In this document: in pieces, positions 35,273-44,206 of the stretch
How the letters are laid out: every line of letters starts with the position of its first letter
Numbering within the stretch: the stretch's first letter is position 1
Assembly (NCBI RefSeq): GCF_014199395.1
Contig: NZ_JACIJM010000003.1
Coordinates: 406,404-470,403 of the forward strand
DNA: 64,000 bases
Direction: 5' to 3'
DNA from: Yoonia ponticola
Lineage (GTDB): Bacteria; Pseudomonadota; Alphaproteobacteria; Rhodobacterales; Rhodobacteraceae
The notes under the pieces: model-generated
What the model was told of the DNA's origin: nothing
What the model saw: the letters and a program-made list of their open reading frames with translations, nothing else
Databases searched by the model: none
Made by a program: the position numbers and the translations under genes

Positions 35273-36640
35273 TTAGCTGTCGATGACTTGGGCGGATTTC
35301 CAACCGCCTTTGAAGATACGCAAGTGGAACGACGGGAATTTGAACAGTTCTTCGACTAAGACGAGCGAGAAAACCCAACCCACGGACAGGTCGAGATAAA
35401 CCACGAACAATAGCGTCAGCGGCACCTTGCAGGCCCATTGTCCGGCCACAAAAACGTTCATCACATACAACGTGTCGCCCGCCGCCCGTAAGGTCTGGCC
35501 GCAGATCGCGTTCGACCCTTTGGGAAATGGTAGCACCAACAGCACTGGCAGGAACATCCACAATGCGGCTGTCGTCTCGGCCTGTAGGTCGCTGTAAATC
35601 CAGCCGGAACACAAGATGACGATCAAATAGGTCAGCGACACCAAGCCCGCCGCGACAAATGTCCCGCGCCATGCCCGCCGCAAAAAAACGTCCAGGCTGG
35701 CCGCATCCAACTGACGCCCCAACAATTGCGCAGCCGTGATCCCCGTCGCTTGCGCCCAGGCCATGCCAAACGTCCCTGCCGTCTGCACCCATGGCAATAT
35801 CAGCGTCATGGCGGCAAATTCGTTCACCGACATTTTCGCATAGATCAACGTGCAGACCTGCGTGCCGATTGTCATGCTGATGAACGTGCCAGCGATCGGC
35901 AACGCAAACACCCAATGCCTGCGCAACGCGGTCCAGAAATTGTCGCGCGACCAGCCAGATGCGGTAAAGACGTCGTAATCGTCGCGGTATGCGCGGTAGG
36001 CCATATAGGCGACCCGTGCCAGCGACGACACCGCACTGCCCCACGCGGCCCCCGCTACGCCCAATTCGGGAAAGCCGTACATGCCGTGGATTAGCACGTA
36101 ACTTAACGCGATATTGACAGGCACGGCGATCAAGTAGCTGAGGAACGGCACTTTGGTCTTGCCGCAGCCATTGAAATGACTGGCGAGACATTGACCAACG
36201 GCCTCGAACAGCACGACAAATAGGAAGATGTTCAGGTATGAAATCGCCTGCTCTGCGATCAGGTCCGTATGGGCGAAGCGCGCGATCAGGTCATCGCCCC
36301 AGATGATCACGGCGATCAACCCGAGAAGGCTCATCCCGACGTTAATGAACAACCCACAGTAAAAACTGGTCTTGAGCGTGACAGGCCCCGCAGCCCCGAA
36401 TGCTTGGGCAATTCTGATCTGGGTGGCGTTGGAAAACGCGAAAATCACGCCCATCAACAGGCCCGCAATCGCCCCCGCAAGCCCCATCGCGGCCAATGCG
36501 TTTTCGCCCAGTGGCGACACCAAAAATGCATCAATCACCACGATGCCATGCAGCATCATCGCCTTCAGGCCCAACGGCCAAGCCATCGCAAAAAGATCCC
36601 CAGAGGTTGGGGTTTCTTTGAGTGCCGTCGTTTTCTGCAA
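35273..36640 (-). CDS. MATE family multidrug/toxin exporter
   Basis: An inner-membrane transporter with 12 predicted helices in two homologous halves. MATE features include GDLFAMAWPLGLKAMMLHGI at the beginning, and WAQATGITAAQLLGRQLDA and GSNAICGQTLRAAGDTLYVMN in the second half. I prefer TTG 36640 (AAGG at suitable distance); a longer GTG start at 36682 would overlap the CACACTAGTATG palindrome. It converges with gntR across only 10 bp. The substrate is unknown. The operator-like site suggests it answers to the same regulator as the alginate genes, which would be unusual for a MATE protein. Confidence 0.85.
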   Translation of the reverse strand: MQKTTALKETPTSGDLFAMAWPLGLKAMMLHGIVVIDAFLVSPLGENALAAMGLAGAIAGLLMGVIFAFSNATQIRIAQAFGAAGPVTLKTSFYCGLFINVGMSLLGLIAVIIWGDDLIARFAHTDLIAEQAISYLNIFLFVVLFEAVGQCLASHFNGCGKTKVPFLSYLIAVPVNIALSYVLIHGMYGFPELGVAGAAWGSAVSSLARVAYMAYRAYRDDYDVFTASGWSRDNFWTALRRHWVFALPIAGTFISMTIGTQVCTLIYAKMSVNEFAAMTLILPWVQTAGTFGMAWAQATGITAAQLLGRQLDAASLDVFLRRAWRGTFVAAGLVSLTYLIVILCSGWIYSDLQAETTAALWMFLPVLLVLPFPKGSNAICGQTLRAAGDTLYVMNVFVAGQWACKVPLTLLFVVYLDLSVGWVFSLVLVEELFKFPSFHLRIFKGGWKSAQVIDS

Positions 36641-36679
36641 AGGGACCTTCTTTCCGGACGACTCCGCCCGATAGGCTAT

Positions 36680-36691
36680 CACACTAGTATG
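36680..36691. promoter_or_regulatory. Operator candidate CACACTAGTATG upstream of the MATE gene
   Basis: A 12-bp palindrome with one mismatched pair, sharing ACTAGTAT with the gntR-region site. It is 40 bp upstream of the preferred TTG start of the MATE gene on the minus strand. Confidence 0.45.
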
Positions 36692-36739
36692 CCAGTTAGT
36701 AGCAAAGCCGTTTGGAACTGGCCAGTCCCACCTGTCAGA

Positions 36740-37378
36740 TTATGACAGGTCGATGACGTCGTCATCCGGCTGCGGCGCGACGGGCTGCGTTAACCATGAC
36801 ATCTGCGCTTTTTGGGCGGTCTGGGCGAGCTGCGCAAAATATTGTCCTGATTGTTTTTCTGCCAGCAGGACAACTTGGGCGGCGGCACGCGCGTCTTCGC
36901 CGGCGTCATGGTGCTGAAATGACAGGCCAAGTGCAGTCTTCAAATGACCCAATCCATGACCACCATTTCCCTTGAATTCAGGCCATGCTGCACGAGCGAT
37001 TTTCACGCTATCGCTCCAGCTTAGCTCAGGTGTCGGAAGTTGATAAGCGCGACATGCTGCAGCAATCGCTGATTTGTCAAAATTACTATGCTGAACAAGA
37101 TGATACGGGTACAAGCTGATGTGAAGGATCGGCCAAAGTTGTCCGAATGTCGGCGCGTCTTTTACTGTGTCAGGACCAATGCCGTGCAGCTCTATATTAA
37201 AGCTGTCAAAGCGTTGTTCAGGGTTCACATAACTGGTCCAACTGTCGATCTGGCCGGACGCTCGCACGCAGGCAATCCCGATCTGACAAATGCTCGCGCT
37301 ATCCCTGCTCGCAGTCTCAACATCCAGCGCGATAAAGCGGAACGGGCCAACCGGAAGCGGCGCGATAGGTGGTGTCAT
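36740..37378 (-). CDS. DEDDh 3'-5' exonuclease (DnaQ/epsilon-like)
   Basis: A 212-residue exonuclease of the DnaQ fold. The DEDDh residues are visible: FIALDVETA (ExoI Asp and Glu), LVQHSNFDKSAI (ExoII Asp) and HHDAGEDARAA (ExoIII His and Asp). ATG 37378 has GGAG 8 bp upstream; the frame open to 37555 adds about 59 residues of unrelated composition, so I leave them out. It is a stand-alone exonuclease, not the polymerase III epsilon subunit (no polymerase-binding tail that I recognise). Divergent from ureD. Confidence 0.85.
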   Translation of the reverse strand: MTPPIAPLPVGPFRFIALDVETASRDSASICQIGIACVRASGQIDSWTSYVNPEQRFDSFNIELHGIGPDTVKDAPTFGQLWPILHISLYPYHLVQHSNFDKSAIAAACRAYQLPTPELSWSDSVKIARAAWPEFKGNGGHGLGHLKTALGLSFQHHDAGEDARAAAQVVLLAEKQSGQYFAQLAQTAQKAQMSWLTQPVAPQPDDDVIDLS

Positions 37379-37659
37379 ATTGGCTGCTCCATTAGCGATT
37401 TGCGACACAAATCGCGCGTCCCCGCATTCAGTTGCCACCTTAGAACCAATGAAGCGCAGGAACCACTCGATTGCTGTGAGGCTCGGCAAATCGTCGCGGT
37501 CGCATGCTTCGCCGACCGCCCAAATAATCACCAAATACGCCCAACAATCATGCAACCGGCCGTCAACGGCGCAGCGATGCAGGGTTCCGCCCGTCGTTAC
37601 TTGCTAGTCGGTCCGAACCAAACGATGAAAATATCACCCAAAAGAGAATCCCATTCGAT

Positions 37660-38493
37660 ATGAACCAGCGTGTTCTCCTGCCTCAATCCACATCGCTACA
37701 ACGTGCACGCGGTCAGCTTGATCTGTCTGTAAAGTGCGATGCGAACGCGCAGACCAGATTGGTTGATTTACGCGAAGAAGGGTCGTTGCGTGTGATATTC
37801 CCGCGCACCCCGAACCAAAGCGTCGAGGCTGTGATTTTGAATACTGCGGGTGGTATTGCGGGCGGCGATCACTTTAACATCACAGCGCAAGCATTTGAAA
37901 ATGCTGAGCTATCATTCACGACCCAAGCTGCCGAGCGGATCTACAAAGCGATGGATCACACACCTGGTCGATTGCATACCAAAATCAGCGTCGCAGCTAA
38001 CGCACGGTGCAATTGGTTACCGCAGGAAACGATCCTGTTTGACGGCGCGCAACTGCATCGCAGGCTTGACGTCGACCTGTCCGAAACCGCGACTTTCTTG
38101 ATGGTTGAACCACTGGTTTTCGGCCGCGAGGCGTCGGGCGAAACCATTCACAACGGGCTGTTTCACGACCGTGTGCGGATCACGCGCGACGGGCTGCCGA
38201 TCTATTTAGACGGCGTTCATCTATCAGGCGATATGGCCGCGACGCTGCAATCCGAAGCAATCGCAAATGGCGCACGCGCAATGGCAAATGTTGTTTTTCA
38301 TCAAAAGGATGCAGCACGATCTTTAAGTGGATTGCGCGACCTTCTCCCAGTCACCGCAGGCGCTAGTCTGCTGAATGACACCACACTTGTTGCCCGTATC
38401 CTCGCGCCTGATAGCTATGAATTGCGCAAGATATTGCTCCCCATCATGACGTTACTCACTGATAACGCCGTGCCTAAGAATTGGAGGCTTTAG
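37660..38493 (+). CDS. ureD: Urease accessory protein UreD
   Basis: A 277-residue chaperone that binds apo-urease with UreF and UreG for nickel insertion. UreD hallmarks are LQRARGQLDL, NTAGGIAGGDHFNI, TTQAAERIYK and WLPQETILFDGA. ATG 37660 follows the exonuclease promoter region; no strong Shine-Dalgarno is visible. It is first of ureDAB-orf-CEFG and 3 bp before ureA. No nickel transporter or regulator gene is adjacent. Confidence 0.93.
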   Translation: MNQRVLLPQSTSLQRARGQLDLSVKCDANAQTRLVDLREEGSLRVIFPRTPNQSVEAVILNTAGGIAGGDHFNITAQAFENAELSFTTQAAERIYKAMDHTPGRLHTKISVAANARCNWLPQETILFDGAQLHRRLDVDLSETATFLMVEPLVFGREASGETIHNGLFHDRVRITRDGLPIYLDGVHLSGDMAATLQSEAIANGARAMANVVFHQKDAARSLSGLRDLLPVTAGASLLNDTTLVARILAPDSYELRKILLPIMTLLTDNAVPKNWRL

Positions 38494-38496
38494 CCG

Positions 38497-38799
38497 ATGA
38501 AACTCACACCTCGTGAAAAAGACAAATTGCTTGTGGCGATGGCCGCTGAAGTGGCCCGCAAGCGTCTGTCTCGTGGCGTCAAGTTGAACTATCCCGAAGC
38601 GATTGCGTTAATCACCGACGCAGTTGTCGAAGGGGCACGCGATGGACGATCGGTAGCGGACATGATGCAGGCAGGCGCTCATGTGATCACACGCGAGCAG
38701 TGCATGGACGGCATCGCCGAGATGATCCACGACGTTCAAGTCGAAGCGACCTTTCCCGACGGCACCAAACTCGTCACCGTCCACAACCCCATCCGCTAG
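38497..38799 (+). CDS. ureA: Urease gamma subunit
   Basis: The 100-residue gamma chain of urease. The beginning [20 protein letters not shown] and [21 protein letters not shown] are near-invariant in UreA, and the C-terminus VHNPIR is typical. It is a separate gene, not fused to beta as in some proteobacteria. It lies 3 bp after ureD and 9 bp before ureB. Confidence 0.96.
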   Translation: MKLTPREKDKLLVAMAAEVARKRLSRGVKLNYPEAIALITDAVVEGARDGRSVADMMQAGAHVITREQCMDGIAEMIHDVQVEATFPDGTKLVTVHNPIR

Positions 38800-38808
38800 G
38801 AGAACAAC

Positions 38809-39114
38809 ATGATCCCCGGAGAATTATTCGTGGCTGACGGCACCTTACCGCTAAATGCTGGCGCCGAAGAGACAACAATGATGGTCGCCAACACTGGCGA
38901 CCGCCCTATCCAAGTCGGCAGCCACTACCATTTTGCCGAAGCAAATGCGGCGCTGGATTTCGACCGCGAAACAGCGCGCGGCATGCGCCTGAACATCGCC
39001 GCAGGTACAGCCGTGCGGTTCGAACCGGGCCAGCGGCGCGACGTTAACCTTGTCGCCATATCTGGCGCACGGCGCATTTTCGGCTTTAACCAGCGCGTTA
39101 TGGGGGACCTGTAA
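38809..39114 (+). CDS. ureB: Urease beta subunit
   Basis: The 101-residue beta chain of urease. It starts [18 protein letters not shown] and contains [20 protein letters not shown] and [17 protein letters not shown], all UreB signatures. AGGAGAACAAC gives it a good ribosome binding site. A small unassigned gene, not ureC, follows directly. Confidence 0.96.
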   Translation: MIPGELFVADGTLPLNAGAEETTMMVANTGDRPIQVGSHYHFAEANAALDFDRETARGMRLNIAAGTAVRFEPGQRRDVNLVAISGARRIFGFNQRVMGDL

Positions 39115-39115
39115 C

Positions 39116-39439
39116 ATGGGCAAAACCTACAAATATCCTGATCCGATGAGCTACATCGGCAATGCGTTTCAGGTCGGGTTCATGATGGCCGAAGCAAATT
39201 CCGTGATCGCCATGCGGACGCTCGGCATGATGGGCATATGGTCCGTTACACCATCCGAGGACGGGCGCATGATCTCTGAAAAGGTCCACGCCATCGCCAA
39301 AGCGCAGTCCGACGCGACCCGCGTTGCGATGAATGGCGGCTCGTTCGATGAAATCGCTGCTGCCGCGATCAAGCCGATCCGCAACAAAACCCGTGCGAAT
39401 GCCAAACGCCTTGGCAAACGCGGCCTTAAGAAAGGGTAG
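39116..39439 (+). CDS. Small conserved protein inside the urease operon, unknown function
   Basis: A 107-residue protein between ureB and ureC. ATG 39116 follows the ureB stop by 1 bp, and the stop codon is 3 bp before ureC, so it is clearly part of the operon. It is rich in Ala, Met and basic residues, largely helical, with YPDPMSYIGNAFQVGFMM, a central SVIAMRTLGMMG, and a Lys/Arg-rich tail. Genes in this place in relatives are, as I recall, variously labelled hypothetical or antifreeze-like; it looks more phasin-like. No nickel-binding His or Cys cluster is visible, so it is not an obvious metallochaperone. Confidence 0.75.
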   Translation: MGKTYKYPDPMSYIGNAFQVGFMMAEANSVIAMRTLGMMGIWSVTPSEDGRMISEKVHAIAKAQSDATRVAMNGGSFDEIAAAAIKPIRNKTRANAKRLGKRGLKKG

Positions 39440-39442
39440 ACC

Positions 39443-41179
39443 ATGCCTAGCCACATTTCTCGGTCCGATTACGCGGCCATGTTCGGGCCAACAACGGGTG
39501 ATCGGATGCGGCTGGCCGACACCGATCTGATTATCGAGGTCGAACGCGATTTAACCGCAGAACTGGCTGGCGGTAATGCGCCGCTATACGGTGAAGAGGT
39601 GAAATTCGGCGGCGGCAAAGTGATCCGCGACGGCATGGGCCAAAGCCAAGTGACCCGCGCAAACGGGGCCGTTGATACGGTGATCACCAACGCGCTGATT
39701 GTGGACCATTCAGGGATTTACAAGGCGGATGTCGGCCTGAAAAACGGGCGCATCCACAAGATCGGCAAAGCGGGCAATCCTGACACGCAACCCGGTGTGG
39801 ACATTATCGTCGGCCCCGGCACCGAAGCGATTGCTGGCGAAGGGCGCATTCTGACGGCGGGTGGTTTTGACAGCCATATCCACTTTATCTGTCCGCAACA
39901 AATCGAGGACGCGTTGCACTCCGGCCTCACGACGATGCTCGGCGGCGGCACTGGTCCCGCCCACGGCACACTTGCGACCACCTGCACCCCCGGCCCTTGG
40001 CATATTGGCCGGATGATGCAGGCCGCTGATGCCTTTCCGATGAACCTCGCGTTTGCGGGGAAAGGTAACGCAAGCCAGCCTGCTGCACTGGTCGAGATGG
40101 TTAACGCGGGGGCCTGTTCCCTTAAACTTCATGAAGATTGGGGCACGACACCCGCTGCAATCGACTGCTGTCTGTCCGTCGCGGACGACATGGACGTGCA
40201 GGTGATGATCCACACCGATACGCTGAACGAATCCGGCTTTGTCGAGGACACTGTGGCCGCTCTCAAAGGCCGCACAATCCACGCGTTTCACACCGAGGGC
40301 GCAGGCGGCGGCCATGCCCCTGACATCATCAAAATCTGCGGGGACCCCAACGTTTTGCCCGCCTCGACCAACCCGACGCGGCCCTACACGGTCAACACAT
40401 TGGAAGAGCATTTGGACATGCTCATGGTCTGTCACCACCTAGATAAATCGATCCCAGAAGACGTGGCATTTGCCGAAAGTAGGATCAGACGCGAGACCAT
40501 CGCGGCTGAGGATATCCTGCACGACATGGGCGCGTTTTCGATCATCGCCTCGGACAGTCAGGCGATGGGCCGCGTCGGTGAAGTTATAATTCGCACATGG
40601 CAAACCGCTGATAAGATGAAGAAACAACGCGGTGCCCTGGCTGAGGAAACCGGCGACAACGACAATTACCGCGTGCGGCGCTACATCGCGAAATACACGA
40701 TCAACCCTGCAATTGCCCATGGCCTGAGCCAAGAAATCGGCAGCATCGCTGAAGGCAAACGCGCCGATCTGGTGATGTGGGATCCGGCGTTCTTTGGCGT
40801 GAAACCGGAAATGGTATTGATGTCGGGCACGATTGTATCCGCGCAAATGGGCGACCCGAATGCGTCGATCCCAACACCCCAGCCCGTCTATTCACGGCCT
40901 ATGTTCGGGGCGTATGGCCGGTCGGTCGAACATTCTGCCGTGACCTTTGTGTCGGCGGCGGCACAGGCCGATAATATCGGCGAAAAACTGGGCCTCGCCA
41001 AGCAGACAGTTGCAGTACAAAACACCCGCAACATCGGCAAAAAGGACCTGATCCTGAACAACGCCCTACCCAAAATCGAGGTTAACCCTGAAACCTACGA
41101 AGTTCGCGCCGACGGTGTGCTTTTGACCTGTGAACCCGCCAGCGTATTGCCGATGGCCCAGCGATATTTCTTGTTCTGA
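39443..41179 (+). CDS. ureC: Urease alpha subunit (catalytic)
   Basis: The 578-residue catalytic chain, hydrolysing urea to ammonia and carbamate. Active-site residues are intact by position: His145 and His147 (SHIHFICP), carbamylated Lys228 (SLKLHEDWG), His257 (MIHTDT), His283 ([13 protein letters not shown]) and Asp371 ([11 protein letters not shown]). The mobile-flap Cys330-His331 (MVCHHLDKS) is also present. Its TGA stop overlaps the ureE ATG by 1 bp. The operon should be active given the accessory genes. Urea use as a nitrogen source is common in marine Rhodobacteraceae. Confidence 0.97.
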   Translation: MPSHISRSDYAAMFGPTTGDRMRLADTDLIIEVERDLTAELAGGNAPLYGEEVKFGGGKVIRDGMGQSQVTRANGAVDTVITNALIVDHSGIYKADVGLKNGRIHKIGKAGNPDTQPGVDIIVGPGTEAIAGEGRILTAGGFDSHIHFICPQQIEDALHSGLTTMLGGGTGPAHGTLATTCTPGPWHIGRMMQAADAFPMNLAFAGKGNASQPAALVEMVNAGACSLKLHEDWGTTPAAIDCCLSVADDMDVQVMIHTDTLNESGFVEDTVAALKGRTIHAFHTEGAGGGHAPDIIKICGDPNVLPASTNPTRPYTVNTLEEHLDMLMVCHHLDKSIPEDVAFAESRIRRETIAAEDILHDMGAFSIIASDSQAMGRVGEVIIRTWQTADKMKKQRGALAEETGDNDNYRVRRYIAKYTINPAIAHGLSQEIGSIAEGKRADLVMWDPAFFGVKPEMVLMSGTIVSAQMGDPNASIPTPQPVYSRPMFGAYGRSVEHSAVTFVSAAAQADNIGEKLGLAKQTVAVQNTRNIGKKDLILNNALPKIEVNPETYEVRADGVLLTCEPASVLPMAQRYFLF

Positions 41180-41649
41180 TGGCTGATTATACCTGCACCG
41201 AAGTCCTTAAATCCGGCGCATGGACCGGCAGCTTTGAGCTGTGCGTTCTGACGTATGACGAACGTTTTCTTCGCCGCAAAGTCATTAAAACCGTCCACGA
41301 TGAGACCGTGTTGGTTGATCTTGCGCACACCACGTCGCTGGATCATAACGACGCTTTACTGCTTGACGATGGTCGCTTGATCGAGGTGATCGCCGCCGAA
41401 GAACCACTGCTTGCGATCTCCGGTAAAGACCTTGTGCGTCTCGCGTGGCATGTTGGAAATCGCCACACGCCGTGCCAGATCGAAGCTACCCGACTGCTTA
41501 TTCAGCGCGACAAAGTTATCGGTCACATGCTTGAACATCTGGGCGCAACTGTCACCGAAATCTCGGAACCTTTTACCCCCGAAGGCGGCGCATATGGCCA
41601 CGGGCGCACCCATAGCCACGACCACGGGCACACGGCGCATGACCACTGA
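41179..41649 (+). CDS. ureE: Urease accessory protein UreE (nickel metallochaperone)
   Basis: A 156-residue metallochaperone. The peptide-binding N-terminal domain is followed by the metal domain with the conserved segment WHVGNRHTPCQIE, which includes the interface His. The C-terminus is a short His-rich nickel tail, GHGRTHSHDHGHTAHDH. It starts at the ureC stop (1-bp overlap) and overlaps ureF by 11 bp. Confidence 0.94.
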   Translation: MADYTCTEVLKSGAWTGSFELCVLTYDERFLRRKVIKTVHDETVLVDLAHTTSLDHNDALLLDDGRLIEVIAAEEPLLAISGKDLVRLAWHVGNRHTPCQIEATRLLIQRDKVIGHMLEHLGATVTEISEPFTPEGGAYGHGRTHSHDHGHTAHDH

Positions 41650-42277
41650 TTTTCTGACCTTGGCGCAACTGTTGTCGCCGTCATTTCCGGTCGGCGCCTT
41701 TGCCTATTCGAACGGGTTAGAGACCGCGATTGCGGACGGAATGATCTGCACCGCTGCCGATTTGGAAAATTGGTTAACCGCCCTGCTGACCCATGGCAGC
41801 GCCCGCGCGGATGCGGTCTTGCTGAACGTAGCCTACACCGCCGACGCGGACGACTTGGCGATGATCGACGCGACCGCCCGTGCCTTTGCCGCATCCAGCG
41901 AACGGTTAATGGAAGCCGATCTGCAAGGGGCTGCGTTTTGCGACACGATTACAGCGGTCTGGGACATCCCCCTCGCCCACCTCACCTACCCCGTCGCCGT
42001 TGGCAGCACCGCACGTGCGATGTCGTTGGATTTGGAATTAACCACAGCGATGTATTTGCAATCTATCGTCGCCAATTTATCCGCCGCCGCGATGCGCCTT
42101 GTGCCGCTTGGGCAGACCGATGGGCAGCGTGTACAAACCGCGCTGAAACCACTTTGTCAGACGGTCGCATCCGACCTGATCGGTGCAACGTTAGACTATC
42201 TGCACAGCAGCGCCTTTATGTCCGATATTGTCTCAATGCGCCATGAAACCCAATATTCGCGTGTTTTTCGCACTTAG
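41639..42277 (+). CDS. ureF: Urease accessory protein UreF
   Basis: A 212-residue GTPase-activating partner of UreG. LLSPSFPVGAFAYSNGLE near the N-terminus is the UreF signature, and the C-terminus ends SMRHETQYSRVFRT, typical of the family. ATG 41639 lies inside the ureE end (11-bp overlap), so translation is coupled; the upstream open frame is a ureE shadow. It is 12 bp before ureG. Confidence 0.93.
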   Translation: MTTDFLTLAQLLSPSFPVGAFAYSNGLETAIADGMICTAADLENWLTALLTHGSARADAVLLNVAYTADADDLAMIDATARAFAASSERLMEADLQGAAFCDTITAVWDIPLAHLTYPVAVGSTARAMSLDLELTTAMYLQSIVANLSAAAMRLVPLGQTDGQRVQTALKPLCQTVASDLIGATLDYLHSSAFMSDIVSMRHETQYSRVFRT

Positions 42278-42289
42278 TTAGGAAATGTC

Positions 42290-42919
42290 ATGTCCTCGAA
42301 CGGTCCACTTCGCATCGGTATCGGCGGCCCTGTTGGCGCTGGTAAAACCACGCTGACCGCAACGCTTGCAAAGCTGTTGCACCCGCAATTGTCCATCGGT
42401 GTGATCACGAATGACATCTACACCCAAGAAGACGCAGAGGCCCTGATGCGGATGCAAATTCTGCCCCAAGATCGGGTGATTGGTGTGGAAACGGGCGGCT
42501 GTCCGCACACCGCCATTCGCGAAGATGCGTCGATCAATCTGGCTGCTATTGCGGAGATGCGCAAACGGCACGATGACCTTGATATCGTGCTGATTGAGAG
42601 CGGTGGCGACAATCTGTCTGCGACATTCAGCCCCGAATTGGCCGATGTGACGGTCTACGTGATCGATGTCGCGGCTGGCGAAGAAATCCCGCGCAAAGGC
42701 GGCCCCGCGATCACAAAATCCGATATTTTGGTGATTAACAAAACCGATCTCGCGCCACATGTCGGCGCATCGCTGGACGTCATGGATCGCGATGCCCGCA
42801 GAATGCGCGGCGAAAAGCCGTTTGTTTTCACGTCGCTGCGCCTGAACCAAGGCGGCCCCGAAGTCGCGGCGTTGCTCGCAGAGATCGGTGGCTTTTCGTT
42901 ACCAAAAAGCCACCGTTGA
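42290..42919 (+). CDS. ureG: Urease accessory GTPase UreG
   Basis: A 209-residue SIMIBI-class GTPase that delivers nickel. P-loop [13 protein letters not shown], the nickel-binding Cys-Pro-His motif in [14 protein letters not shown] and the NKTDL guanine-binding motif are present. Last gene of the urease operon; its stop is 2 bp from the stop of the convergent rhaI gene, and I see no strong terminator there. Confidence 0.95.
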   Translation: MSSNGPLRIGIGGPVGAGKTTLTATLAKLLHPQLSIGVITNDIYTQEDAEALMRMQILPQDRVIGVETGGCPHTAIREDASINLAAIAEMRKRHDDLDIVLIESGGDNLSATFSPELADVTVYVIDVAAGEEIPRKGGPAITKSDILVINKTDLAPHVGASLDVMDRDARRMRGEKPFVFTSLRLNQGGPEVAALLAEIGGFSLPKSHR

Positions 42920-42921
42920 TT

Positions 42922-44196
42922 TTAAACGATGCCGCCACCTGCCCCGCTGACTGCTGGGCGTTCTGAACCCACGCGCGCGCGGTAGCCCGATGCACGGTAG
43001 GCCGCGACCGGGTCGATTGCCCCGCCGTTTTCCAACCGTGCCATCGCCAAAATCGGTTCTACATCGGTTCGGAAACCATGTTTTAGCGTCGTGGTCGCCA
43101 TCAGCGCGTCGTTTTCGTCCTGAAATCCAGCCAAGGCAGTCCGGTCTACCAGTAACGCCTGCGCGTAGGCGCGTTGCACTTCGGTTGCGGAAACCATCAG
43201 GCTTTCGATAGGATCAGTGACGTTGTGGCTCTGGTCCAGCATATGCGTCGGGTTGAAGTCCGGGTTCGTTTCCGCATCAACTAATTCATTGAAAACAAGG
43301 AATAAACGATAAGGATCGATACTACCCGTGTCTAGGTCATCATCGCCGTATTTGCTGTCGTTAAAGTGGAAACCACCCAGTTTCCCGAACTGCGTCAGAC
43401 GCGCCACGATCATCTCGATATTCACGTTTGGCGCATGGTGGCCAAGATCGACAAGACACTTGGCTTTGTCGCCCATTTGCTGTGCGATCAACAGGTTCGT
43501 ACCCCAATCCTGCACGACAGTTGAGTAAAATGCGGGCTCGTACATCTTGTGTTCTGTCAACAGCGTCCAGTCGTCGGGCAACGCGTTATAGACCTGTTTT
43601 GCAGCATCCAAGTAGCGCTCGAACTGGCGGGTAAAGTTGGTTTGACCCGGAAAGTTGGACCCATCACCAACCCAAATTGTTAGCGCCTTTGACCCCAACT
43701 GCGCACCCAATTCAATGCACGCAATGTTGTGATCCACAGCCTGTTGGCGCGTCGCTGCGTCCGTGTGCGCCAGCGACCCGAACTTGTAACTATGCGCCTG
43801 ATCGGGCTGATCTTGGAACGTGTTTGAATTCATCGCATCGAACGACAAGCCGACTTCTTCGGCTTTGCTATTCAGGTCAGCGGCCGGCTGTGCGTCCCAT
43901 GGAATATGAAGCGAGACCGACGGCGTCGCACGGGTCAGTTGGTGGATCAAACCACAGTCGCTGAGTTTGTCAAAAATGTCCCGTGGTTCGCCAGCGGCTG
44001 GAAACCGAGCAAAGCGCGTGCCGCCAGTCCCGACACCCCAGCTGGGGACCGCGACGCCGTAGCTTGCAACCTTGGATTTGATTGCAGCAATGTCGATACC
44101 GCGCCGATCTAGGTGTTCGCCCAAAGCGGTGTAATCTGCGTTTAGTTTTTCCGACGCCGTGTCGTTCGACTTGGCAATTACGTCTGCATTAATCAT
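42922..44196 (-). CDS. rhaI: L-rhamnose isomerase (RhaI type)
   Basis: Converts L-rhamnose to L-rhamnulose. The 424-residue protein is the RhaI/Pseudomonas stutzeri type rather than E. coli RhaA. Metal-site regions are LLTEHKMYEPAFYST, LVDLGHHAPNVNIEMIV and GGFHFNDSKYGDDDLDTGS. ATG 44196 has AGGGG 6 bp upstream; the frame open to 44307 is a shadow of rhaD. It follows rhaD with an 11-bp gap, the rhaDI order known from Rhizobium. Confidence 0.92.
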   Translation of the reverse strand: MINADVIAKSNDTASEKLNADYTALGEHLDRRGIDIAAIKSKVASYGVAVPSWGVGTGGTRFARFPAAGEPRDIFDKLSDCGLIHQLTRATPSVSLHIPWDAQPAADLNSKAEEVGLSFDAMNSNTFQDQPDQAHSYKFGSLAHTDAATRQQAVDHNIACIELGAQLGSKALTIWVGDGSNFPGQTNFTRQFERYLDAAKQVYNALPDDWTLLTEHKMYEPAFYSTVVQDWGTNLLIAQQMGDKAKCLVDLGHHAPNVNIEMIVARLTQFGKLGGFHFNDSKYGDDDLDTGSIDPYRLFLVFNELVDAETNPDFNPTHMLDQSHNVTDPIESLMVSATEVQRAYAQALLVDRTALAGFQDENDALMATTTLKHGFRTDVEPILAMARLENGGAIDPVAAYRASGYRARVGSERPAVSGAGGGIV

Positions 44197-44206
44197 GATC
44201 TGCCCC

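Noticed and set aside
37379..37555. N-terminal extension of the DEDDh exonuclease
   Set aside because: The extra 59 residues have no motif, while ATG 37378 has a good GGAG and starts just before the exonuclease fold.
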